Shown: positions 47,536 through 56,468 of the stretch, one piece after another
Layout of the letters: the number at the start of each line of letters is the position of its first letter
Position numbering within the stretch: the stretch's first letter is position 1
Assembly (NCBI RefSeq): GCF_016899775.1
Contig: NZ_JACJJE010000008.1
Coordinates: forward strand, 1-64,000
DNA from: Pseudoflavonifractor capillosus
GTDB taxonomy: Bacteria; Bacillota; Clostridia; Oscillospirales; Oscillospiraceae
Length of the DNA stretch: 64,000 nucleotides
Reading direction: 5' to 3'
Translations under genes and position numbers: made by a program
Notes under the pieces: model-generated
What the model was told of the DNA's origin: nothing
Databases searched by the model: none
The model's input: only the letters and a program-made list of their open reading frames with translations

Positions 47536-47658
47536 CCCCCCGTAAAACGGGGGTCTGGGGGAATTCAACATGGCGAACGAAGTTCGCCCCTGTGAATTTC
47601 CCCAGCGTCTTTTGGTTCCTTTTCCACGTGGAAAAGGAACCCGCCGCCGGGGCGGCGG
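47536..47658 (-). repeat. Structured intergenic repeat, copy C
   Basis: Read on the minus strand the order is again P1 (CCGCCGCC/GGCGGCGG, 47,641-47,658), P2 12-bp stem GGTTCCTTTTCC/GGAAAAGGAACC (47,614-47,641), joint AAAAGACGC, P4 (TGAATTTCCCC 47,593-47,603 with GGGGAATTCA 47,558-47,567) enclosing P3 GGCGAAC-TTC-GTTCGCC (47,572-47,588), then P5 CCCCCG-TTTTA-CGGGGG (47,537-47,553). The 3' tail seen in A and B is missing. A weaker fourth relative may lie at about 47,813-47,915. Confidence 0.65.
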
Positions 47659-47694
47659 AACCCTCTTCCCCGCCCCGCAGGGCAAAATCCCCTG

Positions 47695-47764
47695 TTAATT
47701 CAAACTTTCCAGTTCCTCCATCCACAGGGCGGCTACCGCGTCGGACGGCATTCTCCAGTCGCCC
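47695..47764 (-). repeat. Partial duplicate of the nadE 3' end
   Basis: 70 bp that repeat the end of nadE (47,919-47,988) in the same orientation, 224 bp beyond its stop. It would encode GDWRMPSDAVAALWM and four further matching positions, then a stop, with no upstream gene body. The two copies differ by scattered substitutions, so the duplication is not recent. Confidence 0.75.
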
Positions 47765-47918
47765 CACGAAACGCTCCGCGTTCCGTGGGGACCCGGATAT
47801 TTGAAATCCTCGGGCGGAGTGAATCCGCCCTGCGGCAAGGTTTTCGCCCATGGCGAAAACGCTTGGACGCGCCTTCGGCGCGGGCCCGCTTCGCGGGCCG
47901 GGGCGACTGGGGGAAACG

Positions 47919-49841
47919 TTACTGCAATTCTTCCAGCTCTGCCATCCACAGGGCGGCCACTGCGTCCGACGGCATTCTCCAGTCGCCCCGGGGGGACAGG
48001 GTGACAGAACCCACCTTGGGGCCGTCGGGCAGGCAGGAGCGCTTGAACTGCTGGGTAAAGAACCGGCGGTAGAAGTTGTTCAGCCACTTCAAAATCGTGG
48101 CCCGGTCATACCGGTCGCCCAGGGCGTACTCCGCCAGACGGAACACCTTTTTGGGGGAGAAGCCCCACCGGATGGCGTAGTACAGGAAGAAGTCGTGGAG
48201 CTCATAGGGCCCCACCAGGTCCTCGGTCCTCTGGCTGATTTTGCCCCCCACGGCAGGCAGCAGCTCGGGGGAGACGGGGGTGTCCAGAATGTCGTCCAGC
48301 ACGGCGGACAGCTTGGGGTCTTCGCTGCCCTTGTCGTCGGAGACGAAGGACACCAGGTGGCGCACCAAGGTCTTGGGGATGCCGGCGTTCACCGCGTACA
48401 TGGACATGTGGTCCCCGTTGTAGGTGGCCCAGCCCAGGGCCAGCTCGGACAGGTCGCCGGTGCCGATGACCATGCCGCCCGTCTGGTTGGCGATGTCCAT
48501 GAGCACCTGGGTGCGCTCCCGGGCCTGGCCGTTCTCAAAGGTGACGGAGTGGTCCTCCATGGACTGGCCGATGTCCTTGAAGTGGACCTTCACCGCCTCG
48601 CCGATGTCGATGCGCTTCAGGGTGGCCCCCAGGCGCTCTGCCAGCTCCATGGCGTTGTCCCGGGTGCGGTCGGTGGTGCCGAAGCAGGGCATGGTCACCG
48701 CGATGATGTCGCTGGCCGGCCGGTCCAGCAGCTTCATGGCCACTGCGGTAATCAGAATGGCCAGGGTGGAGTCCAGGCCGCCGGACAGGCCCACCACGGC
48801 GGTCTTGGCCCGGGTGTGCTCCAGGCGCTTGGTCAGGCCCAGAGCGGCGATTTTCAGAATCTCGTTGCACCGCTCCGCCCGGTCCCCCGCGTCCTCAGGC
48901 ACGAAGGGGTTGGGGGAAACATACCGGGTGAGCTTGGTCTTGCCCAGCTCCAGCTCGAAATAGTTGGAGTAGGCATACTCTCCCCCGGCGGGGAAGGTGG
49001 TCATGCGCCGGCGCTCATAAGCCAGCCGGTCCACATCGATCTCGCTGACGGTGAGGCCGGTGGCAAACCGCCGCTCCGCCAGCAGGGAGCCGTTTTCGGC
49101 AATCAGGTTGTGGCCGCCGAACACCAGGTCGGTGGAGGACTCCCCCTCCCCCGCGTCGGCGTACACATAGCCGCACGCCAGCCGGGCGGACTGGCCCGTC
49201 ACCAGCTGCCGCCGGTAGTCGGCCTTGCCCACCACCTCGTCGCTGGCGGACAAATTCAGAATCAGCGTGGCCCCCTGGGCGCATAGGCGTGTGGAAGGGG
49301 GATCGGCGACCCAAAGATCCTCACAGATCTCCACCCCAAGGACCAGATTGGGCATGTTGCAGCTGAAGATCTGGTAGGGGGAAAGCCCCACGACCTCCTG
49401 GCCCGCGAATTCCATGGTGCAGTCGAGGAAGCTGCTGTCCGCGGCGGAGGCGAACCACCGTCTCTCATAGAACTCCCCGTAGTTGGGGATGTGGGTCTTG
49501 GGCACCAGGCCCAGAATCTGTCCCTTGTGGATGACGGCGGCGCAGTTGTAGAGCTTGTTGTTGGCCCGCACCGGCAGGCCCACGGCGGCCACCATATCCA
49601 GGTTCCGGGTGGCCTCCAGAATGGTCTTCAGGCCCTCCTCGGCCCCCCGGAGCAGGGTGTCCTGGAGAAACAGGTCCCCGCAGGTGTAGCCGGTGAGGCA
49701 CAGCTCGGGCAGGCACAGCACCCGCACCCCCTGCTTATCTGCCTCCCGCATGAGGGTAAATATCTGTTCCGCGTTATAGCGGCAGTCGGCCACCCGGATC
49801 TTGGGGGTGCCGGCCGCTACCTTTACAAATCCGTCCCGCAT
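47919..49841 (-). CDS. nadE: Glutamine-dependent NAD synthetase
   Basis: A 640-residue two-domain enzyme making NAD from nicotinate adenine dinucleotide with glutamine as ammonia donor. The N-terminal nitrilase-type glutaminase has the Glu/Lys/Cys set in LCLPELCLTGY, LVPKTHIPNYGEFYE and GVEICEDLW. The C-terminal synthetase has the ATP loop VVGLSGGLDST near residue 350. The C-terminus RGDWRMPSDAVAALW is typical. The ATG at 49,841 follows GGGAGG at nine bases. A short copy of its 3' end lies just downstream. Confidence 0.95.
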   Translation of the reverse strand: MRDGFVKVAAGTPKIRVADCRYNAEQIFTLMREADKQGVRVLCLPELCLTGYTCGDLFLQDTLLRGAEEGLKTILEATRNLDMVAAVGLPVRANNKLYNCAAVIHKGQILGLVPKTHIPNYGEFYERRWFASAADSSFLDCTMEFAGQEVVGLSPYQIFSCNMPNLVLGVEICEDLWVADPPSTRLCAQGATLILNLSASDEVVGKADYRRQLVTGQSARLACGYVYADAGEGESSTDLVFGGHNLIAENGSLLAERRFATGLTVSEIDVDRLAYERRRMTTFPAGGEYAYSNYFELELGKTKLTRYVSPNPFVPEDAGDRAERCNEILKIAALGLTKRLEHTRAKTAVVGLSGGLDSTLAILITAVAMKLLDRPASDIIAVTMPCFGTTDRTRDNAMELAERLGATLKRIDIGEAVKVHFKDIGQSMEDHSVTFENGQARERTQVLMDIANQTGGMVIGTGDLSELALGWATYNGDHMSMYAVNAGIPKTLVRHLVSFVSDDKGSEDPKLSAVLDDILDTPVSPELLPAVGGKISQRTEDLVGPYELHDFFLYYAIRWGFSPKKVFRLAEYALGDRYDRATILKWLNNFYRRFFTQQFKRSCLPDGPKVGSVTLSPRGDWRMPSDAVAALWMAELEELQ

Positions 49842-49915
49842 CTTGAAAAACCTCCCTTGCGGTCTCGCTTTCACAACTTGTATCATACCCCAACCCAAGT
49901 GGAAAAGCAACCTGC

Positions 49916-50914
49916 CTATTTCCGCTTGAGCAGCCGGATGTCGTCCCCGAAAAAGTGGAGGATGTAGAACTCCCCCAGCAGGCGGGAGGAGATCTGGGGC
50001 GTATACCGGCGCACCACGTCCTCAGGGGTCAGGTTGGAGGAGATCACCGTCCGCCGGTCGCTCACCAGCCGGGTGTTGATGAGCTCGTACAGGGCGGACT
50101 GGGTGAACTGGGTGGTGAGCTCGCTGCCCAGGTCGTCCAGGATCAGCAGGTCGCAGTTGAGGTACCGCCGGGTCTCGTCCCGGGCGGTCTGCACCCCCTC
50201 CGCGTCCCGCTGGAACTTCCGGTTCTCAAACTGGGCGAAGATGTTTCCGGCGGTGTCGTACACCACAGAGAACCCCTGCTCCGACACGCTGCGGGCGATG
50301 CAGGCGGACAGGAAGGTCTTGCCCAGACCGGGGGCCCCGGTGAGAAACAGGTTTTTAAAGTGGAAGCGGCCAAACTTCTGGGCGTAGTTCAGGCACACCT
50401 CGTATACCAGGTCCATGTTGGTCCTGGGGGAGGAGGCCCGGCCGGGCCACAGCTGGTCGCTGTAGTAGTCCAGGCGGAAGGCGTCGAAGGACTGCTCCCC
50501 CAGGTCCAGCAGCTTGGACAGCTCCTGGATCTGCTCCTGGGCGCATAGCTCCTTCAGGCACTCGCACATCTGGGCCCCCCGCCAGCCGGTGTCCCCGCAC
50601 TTGGGGCAGGCGGGCTTGTCGTCCAGGGCGTCCTCGGGCAGGCCCAGGGCTCCCAGCAGCACCGCCCGCTCCTGCTGGATCTCCAGGTTTTTGTCCCGGA
50701 CGGCCTGGAGGGTCTGTCGCATGTCCCCCCCCTGGCGCAGGGAGGCGGAGGCCAGCTCGGCCATGGTCCTCTGGAGCTGCCGGTCCAGCTGGGCCAGCCG
50801 GGGCTCCCTGGCGTAGGCCTTCCGCCGGAGCTCCTCCCGCCGGTCCTCCCGCTGGCGCTTCTGCTCCTCCAGCCGGGCGGCGGCCCGGCGCAGGATGTTG
50901 GGATCGTATGCCAT
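49916..50914 (-). CDS. DnaC/DnaI-like replication ATPase
   Basis: A 332-residue helicase-loader-type ATPase. The N-terminal 100 residues are coiled and charged, followed by a Cys cluster ACPKCGDTGWRGAQMCEC that should bind zinc. The AAA+ part has Walker A GAPGLGKTFLS, Walker B LLILDDLGSE and a sensor segment VISSNLTPEDV. With the DnaD-domain gene four bases upstream it forms the Gram-positive helicase-loading pair, probably for chromosome replication initiation or restart. No phage genes surround it. Confidence 0.9.
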   Translation of the reverse strand: MAYDPNILRRAAARLEEQKRQREDRREELRRKAYAREPRLAQLDRQLQRTMAELASASLRQGGDMRQTLQAVRDKNLEIQQERAVLLGALGLPEDALDDKPACPKCGDTGWRGAQMCECLKELCAQEQIQELSKLLDLGEQSFDAFRLDYYSDQLWPGRASSPRTNMDLVYEVCLNYAQKFGRFHFKNLFLTGAPGLGKTFLSACIARSVSEQGFSVVYDTAGNIFAQFENRKFQRDAEGVQTARDETRRYLNCDLLILDDLGSELTTQFTQSALYELINTRLVSDRRTVISSNLTPEDVVRRYTPQISSRLLGEFYILHFFGDDIRLLKRK

Positions 50915-50918
50915 CTGC

Positions 50919-51875
50919 TCACTCCTCCTGCTTCATCTGTTCCATCAGGCGGCGGATGCGCTCCATGTCCTCCCGGGCCCGCTGGTCCTCCCGGCTGGCG
51001 GCCGCCTGGCTCTGGGGGGTGACGGGGGCCGCCTGGACCGGCCGGGGGTCCCGGTCCCCCGCCTGGATGGCCGCCAGGGTGTGGAGCCCCTTCTCGTGCC
51101 ACCGGCGGAGAATGCCGTTCATATAGCTCCAGTCCAGGGACTGCTTCTTCATAATGGTCCGCTCATAGGCCGCCCGCAGGGCCTCGTCGTCAAAGCCCAT
51201 CTCATCCCAGGCGGCGATGTACTTCTTCTCCCGCTCCACCAGGGGCCGGGGCGGGATGTCCAGCAGCCGGAGCACCTGAACGCCCCGGCCCCGCAGGCGG
51301 GCCAGCTTCTGGAGATACTGCTCCGCCGCGTCCACCGTGTCGATGCCCTTCCGGGCCCAGACGAATCCCTCCCGGCGGATCTGGGAGAGGAAGGGCTTTC
51401 TTCCCGGCCCGTACTTGCGCTCCATCTCCTCAATGCACCAGTTCACCAGCAGGCAGATGACCTCGGCGGGGAGGGCCAGATGGTCATATAAGGTATAGAG
51501 CACCTTCAGGTCGTTGGCGGTGAGCTTCTTGCCCAGCCGCCGCTCCACCTCGTCGGCCAGGGCGGGGAAGGCGGAGCTCCGGTCCCCCAGGGCGGCGTTG
51601 ATGTCCTCCAGGGCGTACTCCGGGAGCGGGGCCTCCGGGGGCTCCTCCGGCGCCGCCGGGGCGGCGGTGAGGGAGAGGGAGGCCAGCCCCTGGTCCTGGA
51701 GCTGTTTCAGGGCGGCGCGCTTCCGCTCCTCCGGCCATCGCAGCCCCTCCGGGCTCCCCCGGCGCAGCAGGTGCAGGTACAGCAGGGCCGCGTCCCCGCT
51801 GTCCAGTTTGATCAGGCGGTCGGCCGCCTGGTCGGTCATAGCGAGAATGCTCCCCGGGGTCAGCAGCTGTGCCAT
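50919..51875 (-). CDS. DnaD-domain replication protein
   Basis: A 318-residue DnaD/DnaB-type protein. The N-terminal winged-helix part (to about 90) is followed by two DnaD-like helical segments (about 105-175, RRLGKKLTANDLKVLYTLYD, and 185-260, ending SLDWSYMNGILRRWHEKGL, the YxxxIL-W motif). The C-tail is charged and low complexity. It acts with the DnaC-like ATPase in loading the replicative helicase. GGAGGAGAA precedes the start. Confidence 0.9.
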   Translation of the reverse strand: MAQLLTPGSILAMTDQAADRLIKLDSGDAALLYLHLLRRGSPEGLRWPEERKRAALKQLQDQGLASLSLTAAPAAPEEPPEAPLPEYALEDINAALGDRSSAFPALADEVERRLGKKLTANDLKVLYTLYDHLALPAEVICLLVNWCIEEMERKYGPGRKPFLSQIRREGFVWARKGIDTVDAAEQYLQKLARLRGRGVQVLRLLDIPPRPLVEREKKYIAAWDEMGFDDEALRAAYERTIMKKQSLDWSYMNGILRRWHEKGLHTLAAIQAGDRDPRPVQAAPVTPQSQAAASREDQRAREDMERIRRLMEQMKQEE

Positions 51876-51998
51876 GGTTTTCTCCTCCTCTCCCCGTCTG
51901 CATGCTCCCCCATTTTACCGCAAAATCCGCCGGGAGTAAACAGGAAACCGCACCGGATGCGGGGGGCAAAATTTTTCTCCGTTTTCCTTGCGCGCGCA

Positions 51999-52027
51999 TG
52001 GACTTTTTCCCGGTTCCGGTATACAAT
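51999..52027 (+). promoter_or_regulatory. Probable promoter of the MATE gene
   Basis: TGGACT (51,999-52,004), 17 bases, TACAAT (52,022-52,027). The -10 is good and the -35 is weak. Confidence 0.45.
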
Positions 52028-52092
52028 ACCTCTTACCTTAAAACCGGCTCCGGTCCGCCGGAGGCGGAGAACCTGAGAAAAGGAGAGAGGAT

Positions 52093-53457
52093 ATGGTTCA
52101 AAATCTGACGGAGGGACGGCCCCTGAAGCTGCTGTTTTTCTTTGCCCTGCCCATGGTGGCGGGCAATTTGTTCCAGCAGCTGTACAACATGGTGGACACC
52201 ATGGTGGTGGGAAAGTTCGTGGGGGAGGACGCGGTGGCGGCCGTAGGCTCCTCCTTTCCCATTGTGTTTTTGTCGGTGGCGGTGGCCTCGGGGCTGTCCA
52301 TGGGCAGCAACGTGGTGGTCTCCCAGCTCTTCGGGGCGGGGCGCATCCATGAGATGAAGTCCACCATCTCCACCGCCATTATCTCCCTGAGCGTGCTGGG
52401 TCTCATCATCATGGCCCTGGGCACCGTGCTGGCCGGCCCCCTGCTGCAGCTGCTGGGCACCGACCCGGACATCATGGACGACTCCCGGCTGTACTTACAG
52501 ATCTACTTCGGCGGGGCGGTGTTCCTGTTTCTCTACAACACCCTTAACGGCATCTACAACGCCCAGGGGGACAGCCGCACCCCCCTGCTCTTTCTGATGA
52601 TCTCCAGCCTGACCAACATCGTGCTGGACCTGGTCTTTGTGATCCAGTTCCACATGGGGGTGGCCGGCGTGGCCTGGGCCACCCTCATCGCCCAGGGGAT
52701 GTGCGCGGTGTGCTCCCTGCTGGTGCTCATCCGGCGGCTGAAGCGCATGCCCTGCGAGCCGGGGCGGCAGGGGGAGAAGATCCCCCTGTTCCACCTGCTG
52801 GCGGTGAAGCGCATCGCCCGGATCGGCCTGCCCTCCATGCTCCAGCAGTCCCTGGTCTCCCTGTCCATGATGATGATGCAGGGGCTGGTGAACTCCTACG
52901 GCAAGGTGCTGGTGGCCGGGTACACCGCCGCCACCAAAATCGACACGCTGGCCATGCTGCCCAACATGAACTTCTCCAACGCCATGTCCAGCTACACCGC
53001 CCAGAACATCGGGGCCGGCAAGTACGAGCGGGTGAAGGAGGGGCTGAAGGCCTCCCTCTTTATGGTGGTGATGTTCTCCCTGACCATCACCGTGCTGATC
53101 TTCCTGTTCGGCAACCAGCTGCTGGGGCTGTTCCTGGACCCGGGGGACACCTCGGGAGCGCTGGGCTACGGCCTGGCCTACATGCACACGGTGTCGGTGT
53201 TCTACATCCTCATGGGCCTGCTGTTCGTCCCCAACGGGATGCTCCGGGGGGCGGGAGACATGGGGGCCTTCACCTTCAGCTCCATGGCCAACCTGTTCTC
53301 CCGGGTGGCCATCGCCTACGCCCTGGCCTACCTCACCCCCCTGGGCGCCAACGCCATCTGGTGGTCCATCCCCGCCGGCTGGGCCATCGGCGCGGCGGTC
53401 TCCCTGTCCCGGGTGAAGAGCGGACGGTGGATGCGCAAAGCGGTGGCCGACCAGTGA
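52093..53457 (+). CDS. MATE family efflux transporter
   Basis: A 454-residue integral membrane exporter with twelve predicted helices in two MatE domains. The first begins PLKLLFFFALPMVAGNLFQQLYN and the second around IARIGLPSMLQQSLVSLSMM. It uses Na or H gradients to expel cationic organic compounds; the substrate is not predictable. Length is normal. AAAAGGAGAGAG stands ahead of the ATG. It is monocistronic between a promoter and a terminator. Confidence 0.93.
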   Translation: MVQNLTEGRPLKLLFFFALPMVAGNLFQQLYNMVDTMVVGKFVGEDAVAAVGSSFPIVFLSVAVASGLSMGSNVVVSQLFGAGRIHEMKSTISTAIISLSVLGLIIMALGTVLAGPLLQLLGTDPDIMDDSRLYLQIYFGGAVFLFLYNTLNGIYNAQGDSRTPLLFLMISSLTNIVLDLVFVIQFHMGVAGVAWATLIAQGMCAVCSLLVLIRRLKRMPCEPGRQGEKIPLFHLLAVKRIARIGLPSMLQQSLVSLSMMMMQGLVNSYGKVLVAGYTAATKIDTLAMLPNMNFSNAMSSYTAQNIGAGKYERVKEGLKASLFMVVMFSLTITVLIFLFGNQLLGLFLDPGDTSGALGYGLAYMHTVSVFYILMGLLFVPNGMLRGAGDMGAFTFSSMANLFSRVAIAYALAYLTPLGANAIWWSIPAGWAIGAAVSLSRVKSGRWMRKAVADQ

Positions 53458-53501
53458 GGACGCCCCTGTACAGCCGCTTCTGAGCCAATTAAAGCAGATC
53501 C

Positions 53502-53531
53502 AAAAACAGCCGCCTTCGGGCGGCTGTTTTT
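53502..53531 (+). terminator. Rho-independent terminator with TTCG loop
   Basis: AAAAACAGCCGCC-TTCG-GGCGGCTGTTTTT, a perfect 13-bp stem with a UUCG tetraloop. Confidence 0.95.
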
Positions 53532-53741
53532 CTGCGGGCGGGGCCGGAATCATTTCAGAAAACTTTAAAAAATGCTCGCTTTTTGGGGAAACACCCCATC
53601 TTTTCCCCTCAGTTTTCAATTTCCTGCAGAAAAATTAAAAAAAGCCCCCAAGTTTCTTCATGCTTTTTTCATATTTCTCCCGTATACTGTGACTTGTCAA
53701 ACGGGAAAACCCCACAGCTTCACACGGAGGAGTGATTGATC

Positions 53742-55142
53742 ATGGCAGACAATGAATTCAATTTTTATAATAGTGAGAACGACGGATACCGCGGCGGCTT
53801 CGGCGACTACGCCGACCCCTCTCCGGCTCCCGTCCCGGGCCCTGTCGGTCCCGGACCCGAGTCGCCCAGGAAGCGTCCCGGCCGGTTCACCAAGCGGGCC
53901 ATCGCCCTGCTGCTGGCCTGTGTGGTGGTGGGCGGGGCCGCCGGCGCAGGCGGCGCGGCGGCCTATCAGCAGATCACCAAGCCGGACACCGTAGTCTATC
54001 AGGGCGAGCGGCCCACGGTGGACGTGGACACGGTAGCCAACAGCAACGGCGGCCAGCCCATGACCCCGGAGCAGCTGTACGCGGCCAACCTGGCCTCCTG
54101 CGTAGGCATTACAGTGAACACCACCGTGAACATCTTTGGACAGACCACCACCTCGGCGGCCAGCGGCTCCGGCTTTGTCCTCACCCAGGACGGCTATATC
54201 GTCACCAATTACCACGTCATTGAAGAGGCGGTGAATAACGACTCGGTGGACATTGAGGTGTCCTTTGCCAATGGAGACAAGTACAGCGCCACTCTGGTGG
54301 GCGGCGAGCAGGACAACGACATCGCCGTTTTGAAGATCGACGCCACCGGCCTGCAGCCTGTCACCCTGGGCGACAGCGACCAGCTGGTGGTGGGCGAGAG
54401 CGTATACACCATCGGCAACCCCCTGGGTGAGCTGACCTACTCCCTGTCTGACGGCCTGGTGTCCGCCCTGGACCGGCTGATCACCACCAGCGGCACCAAC
54501 CCGGTCACCAACCAAAAGGAGACCATCACCCTGAACGTGCTGCAGACTAACTGTGCCATCAATCCCGGCAACTCCGGCGGCCCGCTGTTTGACAGCTATG
54601 GCAATGTGGTGGGTGTGGTGAACGCCAAGTACACCGAGACCAGCTCCGGCGTCTCCGCCGAAGGTCTTGGCTTCGCCCTCCCCATCAACGATTTGAAGGA
54701 CATTATCGAGGAAATCATCGAATATGGCTATGTGACCGGAAAGCCCTATCTGGGGATCCAGGTGAATGTAGTGGATGAACAGATGCAGGCCTATGGCATC
54801 CCCGCTGGCGCAGTTGTAGAATATGTGGCTGACGGCTCCTGCGCCCAGAAGGGCGGTCTGCAGGTCAATGATATTATCACCGCCATTGACGACACGGCGG
54901 TGGACTCACCCTCGGCCCTGACGGCGGCCCTGTCCAGCAATTATAAGGCTGGGGATACCATCACGTTGACCGTGGTACGCAACCTGGAGGAGATCAAGCT
55001 GACCATCACTCTGGACGAGCAGAACGAGCAGACCGAGGCGGCCAACCAGATTCAGGAGCAGTCCAGCCAAAACCAGCAGAACAACTCCCAGAGCGGCGGC
55101 TCCTACTACAACAACTGGCCCTTCGGCGGGTTCTTCTGGTAA
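53742..55142 (+). CDS. HtrA-like membrane serine protease
   Basis: A 466-residue surface-quality-control protease. A Pro/Gly-rich cytoplasmic segment precedes one membrane helix at about 52-73. The trypsin-like domain follows, with His158 (VTNYHV), Asp193 (DNDIAVLKID) and Ser278 (NPGNSGGPLF). One PDZ domain covers about 335-420 (GYVTGKPYLGIQV, then GGLQVNDIITAID). The tail is Gln/Asn/Ser-rich and ends in an aromatic NWPFGGFFW, which is unusual and may be a protein-interaction end. The ATG at 53,742 has GGAGGAG eight bases upstream. A terminator follows. Confidence 0.93.
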   Translation: MADNEFNFYNSENDGYRGGFGDYADPSPAPVPGPVGPGPESPRKRPGRFTKRAIALLLACVVVGGAAGAGGAAAYQQITKPDTVVYQGERPTVDVDTVANSNGGQPMTPEQLYAANLASCVGITVNTTVNIFGQTTTSAASGSGFVLTQDGYIVTNYHVIEEAVNNDSVDIEVSFANGDKYSATLVGGEQDNDIAVLKIDATGLQPVTLGDSDQLVVGESVYTIGNPLGELTYSLSDGLVSALDRLITTSGTNPVTNQKETITLNVLQTNCAINPGNSGGPLFDSYGNVVGVVNAKYTETSSGVSAEGLGFALPINDLKDIIEEIIEYGYVTGKPYLGIQVNVVDEQMQAYGIPAGAVVEYVADGSCAQKGGLQVNDIITAIDDTAVDSPSALTAALSSNYKAGDTITLTVVRNLEEIKLTITLDEQNEQTEAANQIQEQSSQNQQNNSQSGGSYYNNWPFGGFFW

Positions 55143-55200
55143 GCCTCCCCTTTGATCCATTCCATCCCACTTTCGGTTTTCTCTCTCCCTCTTTTATCTG

Positions 55201-55258
55201 CCCGCCCCGGCGCCTTCCGGTCCCAATGGGACTGGGGAGCGCCGGGGCGGGCCGTTTC
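55201..55258 (+). terminator. Terminator after the HtrA gene
   Basis: GCCCGCCCCGGCGC (55,201-55,214) pairs with GCGCCGGGGCGGGC (55,240-55,253), with an inner GTCCC/GGGAC hairpin; TTTCTTT follows. Confidence 0.8.
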
Positions 55259-55272
55259 TTTGCCCGGGCCGC

Positions 55273-56043
55273 TCACAGCCCGGTCAGCACGTCCTCCACC
55301 CGGCGGCAGCGGAGGGGGAACCGGGCCCGCAGCTCCTCCGCCGCGCTCTCCATCAGATAGGGGCGGCCCGCCAGCTCCAGCATGGGCAGGTCGTTGTAAT
55401 TGTCCCCGAAGGCCATCACCCGTTCCAGGGGGACCCCCAGGACGGCGCACAGCCGCCTCAGCCCCACCCCCTTGTCCGCCAGGGTGAAGTCCAGCCACTT
55501 CTCCCCCGCCACGGCGGCGCGGAAATGCCCGCTCCAGCGGGGGGCCAGCTCGGGCTCCACCCCTCTGGCCCCGTCCCGGCAGTAGGCGGACACCTTTACA
55601 AAGGGCTCGGGCATGTCCTCCGGCCGGGGGAGGAGGGCCACATTGTTGCCCACAAAGTCCCGGATGAGGGAGACGATATCCCCCTCCTTGGGGCACAGGT
55701 AGCTGGTGTTGGCCCCGGAGATGAGCACCTCGCACCGGGGATGGGCCAGAATCTCCCGGCACAGCTCCAGGGACAGGTCCCAGTCCATCTCTGTGCGGCT
55801 GAGGATGGGCCCCGGCGCCCCCGGGCCATAGACCACCGCCCCGTTTTCGCACAGGTAGTAGAGCTGGTCCGCCACCGGGGCAAACAGCTTCCGCAGGCTG
55901 GTGTACTGCCGCCCGCTGGCGGGGCAGAAACGGATGCCCCGCTCCCTCAGGCGGGCGATCTGTTCAAAAATAGCCGGCGGGATGGCATTCGCCCCATCCT
56001 GCAGCAGGGTTCCGTCGATGTCGCTGACCACCAGCTGGATCAT
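55273..56043 (-). CDS. Cof-type HAD-superfamily hydrolase
   Basis: A 256-residue HAD phosphatase of the Cof/YidA subgroup. Motif I is VVSDIDGTLLQDG with both Asp residues, motif II is FCPASGRQY, the cap is of the C2 type in the middle, motif III is the Lys in LADKGVGLRRLC, and motif IV is MAFGDNYNDLPML. It probably dephosphorylates small sugar phosphates or cofactors; the substrate cannot be told. Confidence 0.92.
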   Translation of the reverse strand: MIQLVVSDIDGTLLQDGANAIPPAIFEQIARLRERGIRFCPASGRQYTSLRKLFAPVADQLYYLCENGAVVYGPGAPGPILSRTEMDWDLSLELCREILAHPRCEVLISGANTSYLCPKEGDIVSLIRDFVGNNVALLPRPEDMPEPFVKVSAYCRDGARGVEPELAPRWSGHFRAAVAGEKWLDFTLADKGVGLRRLCAVLGVPLERVMAFGDNYNDLPMLELAGRPYLMESAAEELRARFPLRCRRVEDVLTGL

Positions 56044-56146
56044 GGATCATTCCTCCCTTTCTCCGGTCCGGCCGCGGGTCCCGGCTCTCCCAGGCGCCCG
56101 CTCCGGTAAAATCCACGCTCCCGGACGTGTCCGGGTACGTATTTTT

Positions 56147-56189
56147 GTTTGAACCATGGAAAATTGTTTGAACTATGTTAAATATAAGT
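56147..56189 (+). repeat. Direct repeats upstream of the Na/Pi symporter promoter
   Basis: TTGTTTGAACCATGG and TTGTTTGAACTATGT lie about 19 bp apart and upstream of the promoter at 56,198. They could bind a regulator; the sequence does not match a Pho box that I can confirm. The rest of 56,044-56,468 shows no gene. Confidence 0.4.
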
Positions 56190-56197
56190 AAAATTCA

Positions 56198-56227
56198 TTG
56201 ACGATGCCCTGGGCGCCCCCCTATAAT
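56198..56227 (+). promoter_or_regulatory. Promoter of the Na/Pi symporter gene
   Basis: TTGACG (56,198-56,203), 18 bases, TATAAT (56,222-56,227), with a leader of about 235 nt to the start codon. Confidence 0.8.
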
Positions 56228-56468
56228 AAAGAATGTGTTAAGAAAGAAATGCGGTGTGCAGAGAGGGAACAATGCCATGGGAGCATCGGGACCCGGGCCG
56301 GAGGGAACCGGCCTGCTACAACTTCATCGGACAATACTGGCATAACCTGCGGAGCCGGCGGAGCGCCGGGCCCGTGGGCTGTGCCTTTTTATATTTTTAC
56401 CGCAAACCCGAAACAATAGCAATAGATAGTTCCCTGGAACGAGAGAGAAAGAGGAGGATTCCAACCTT

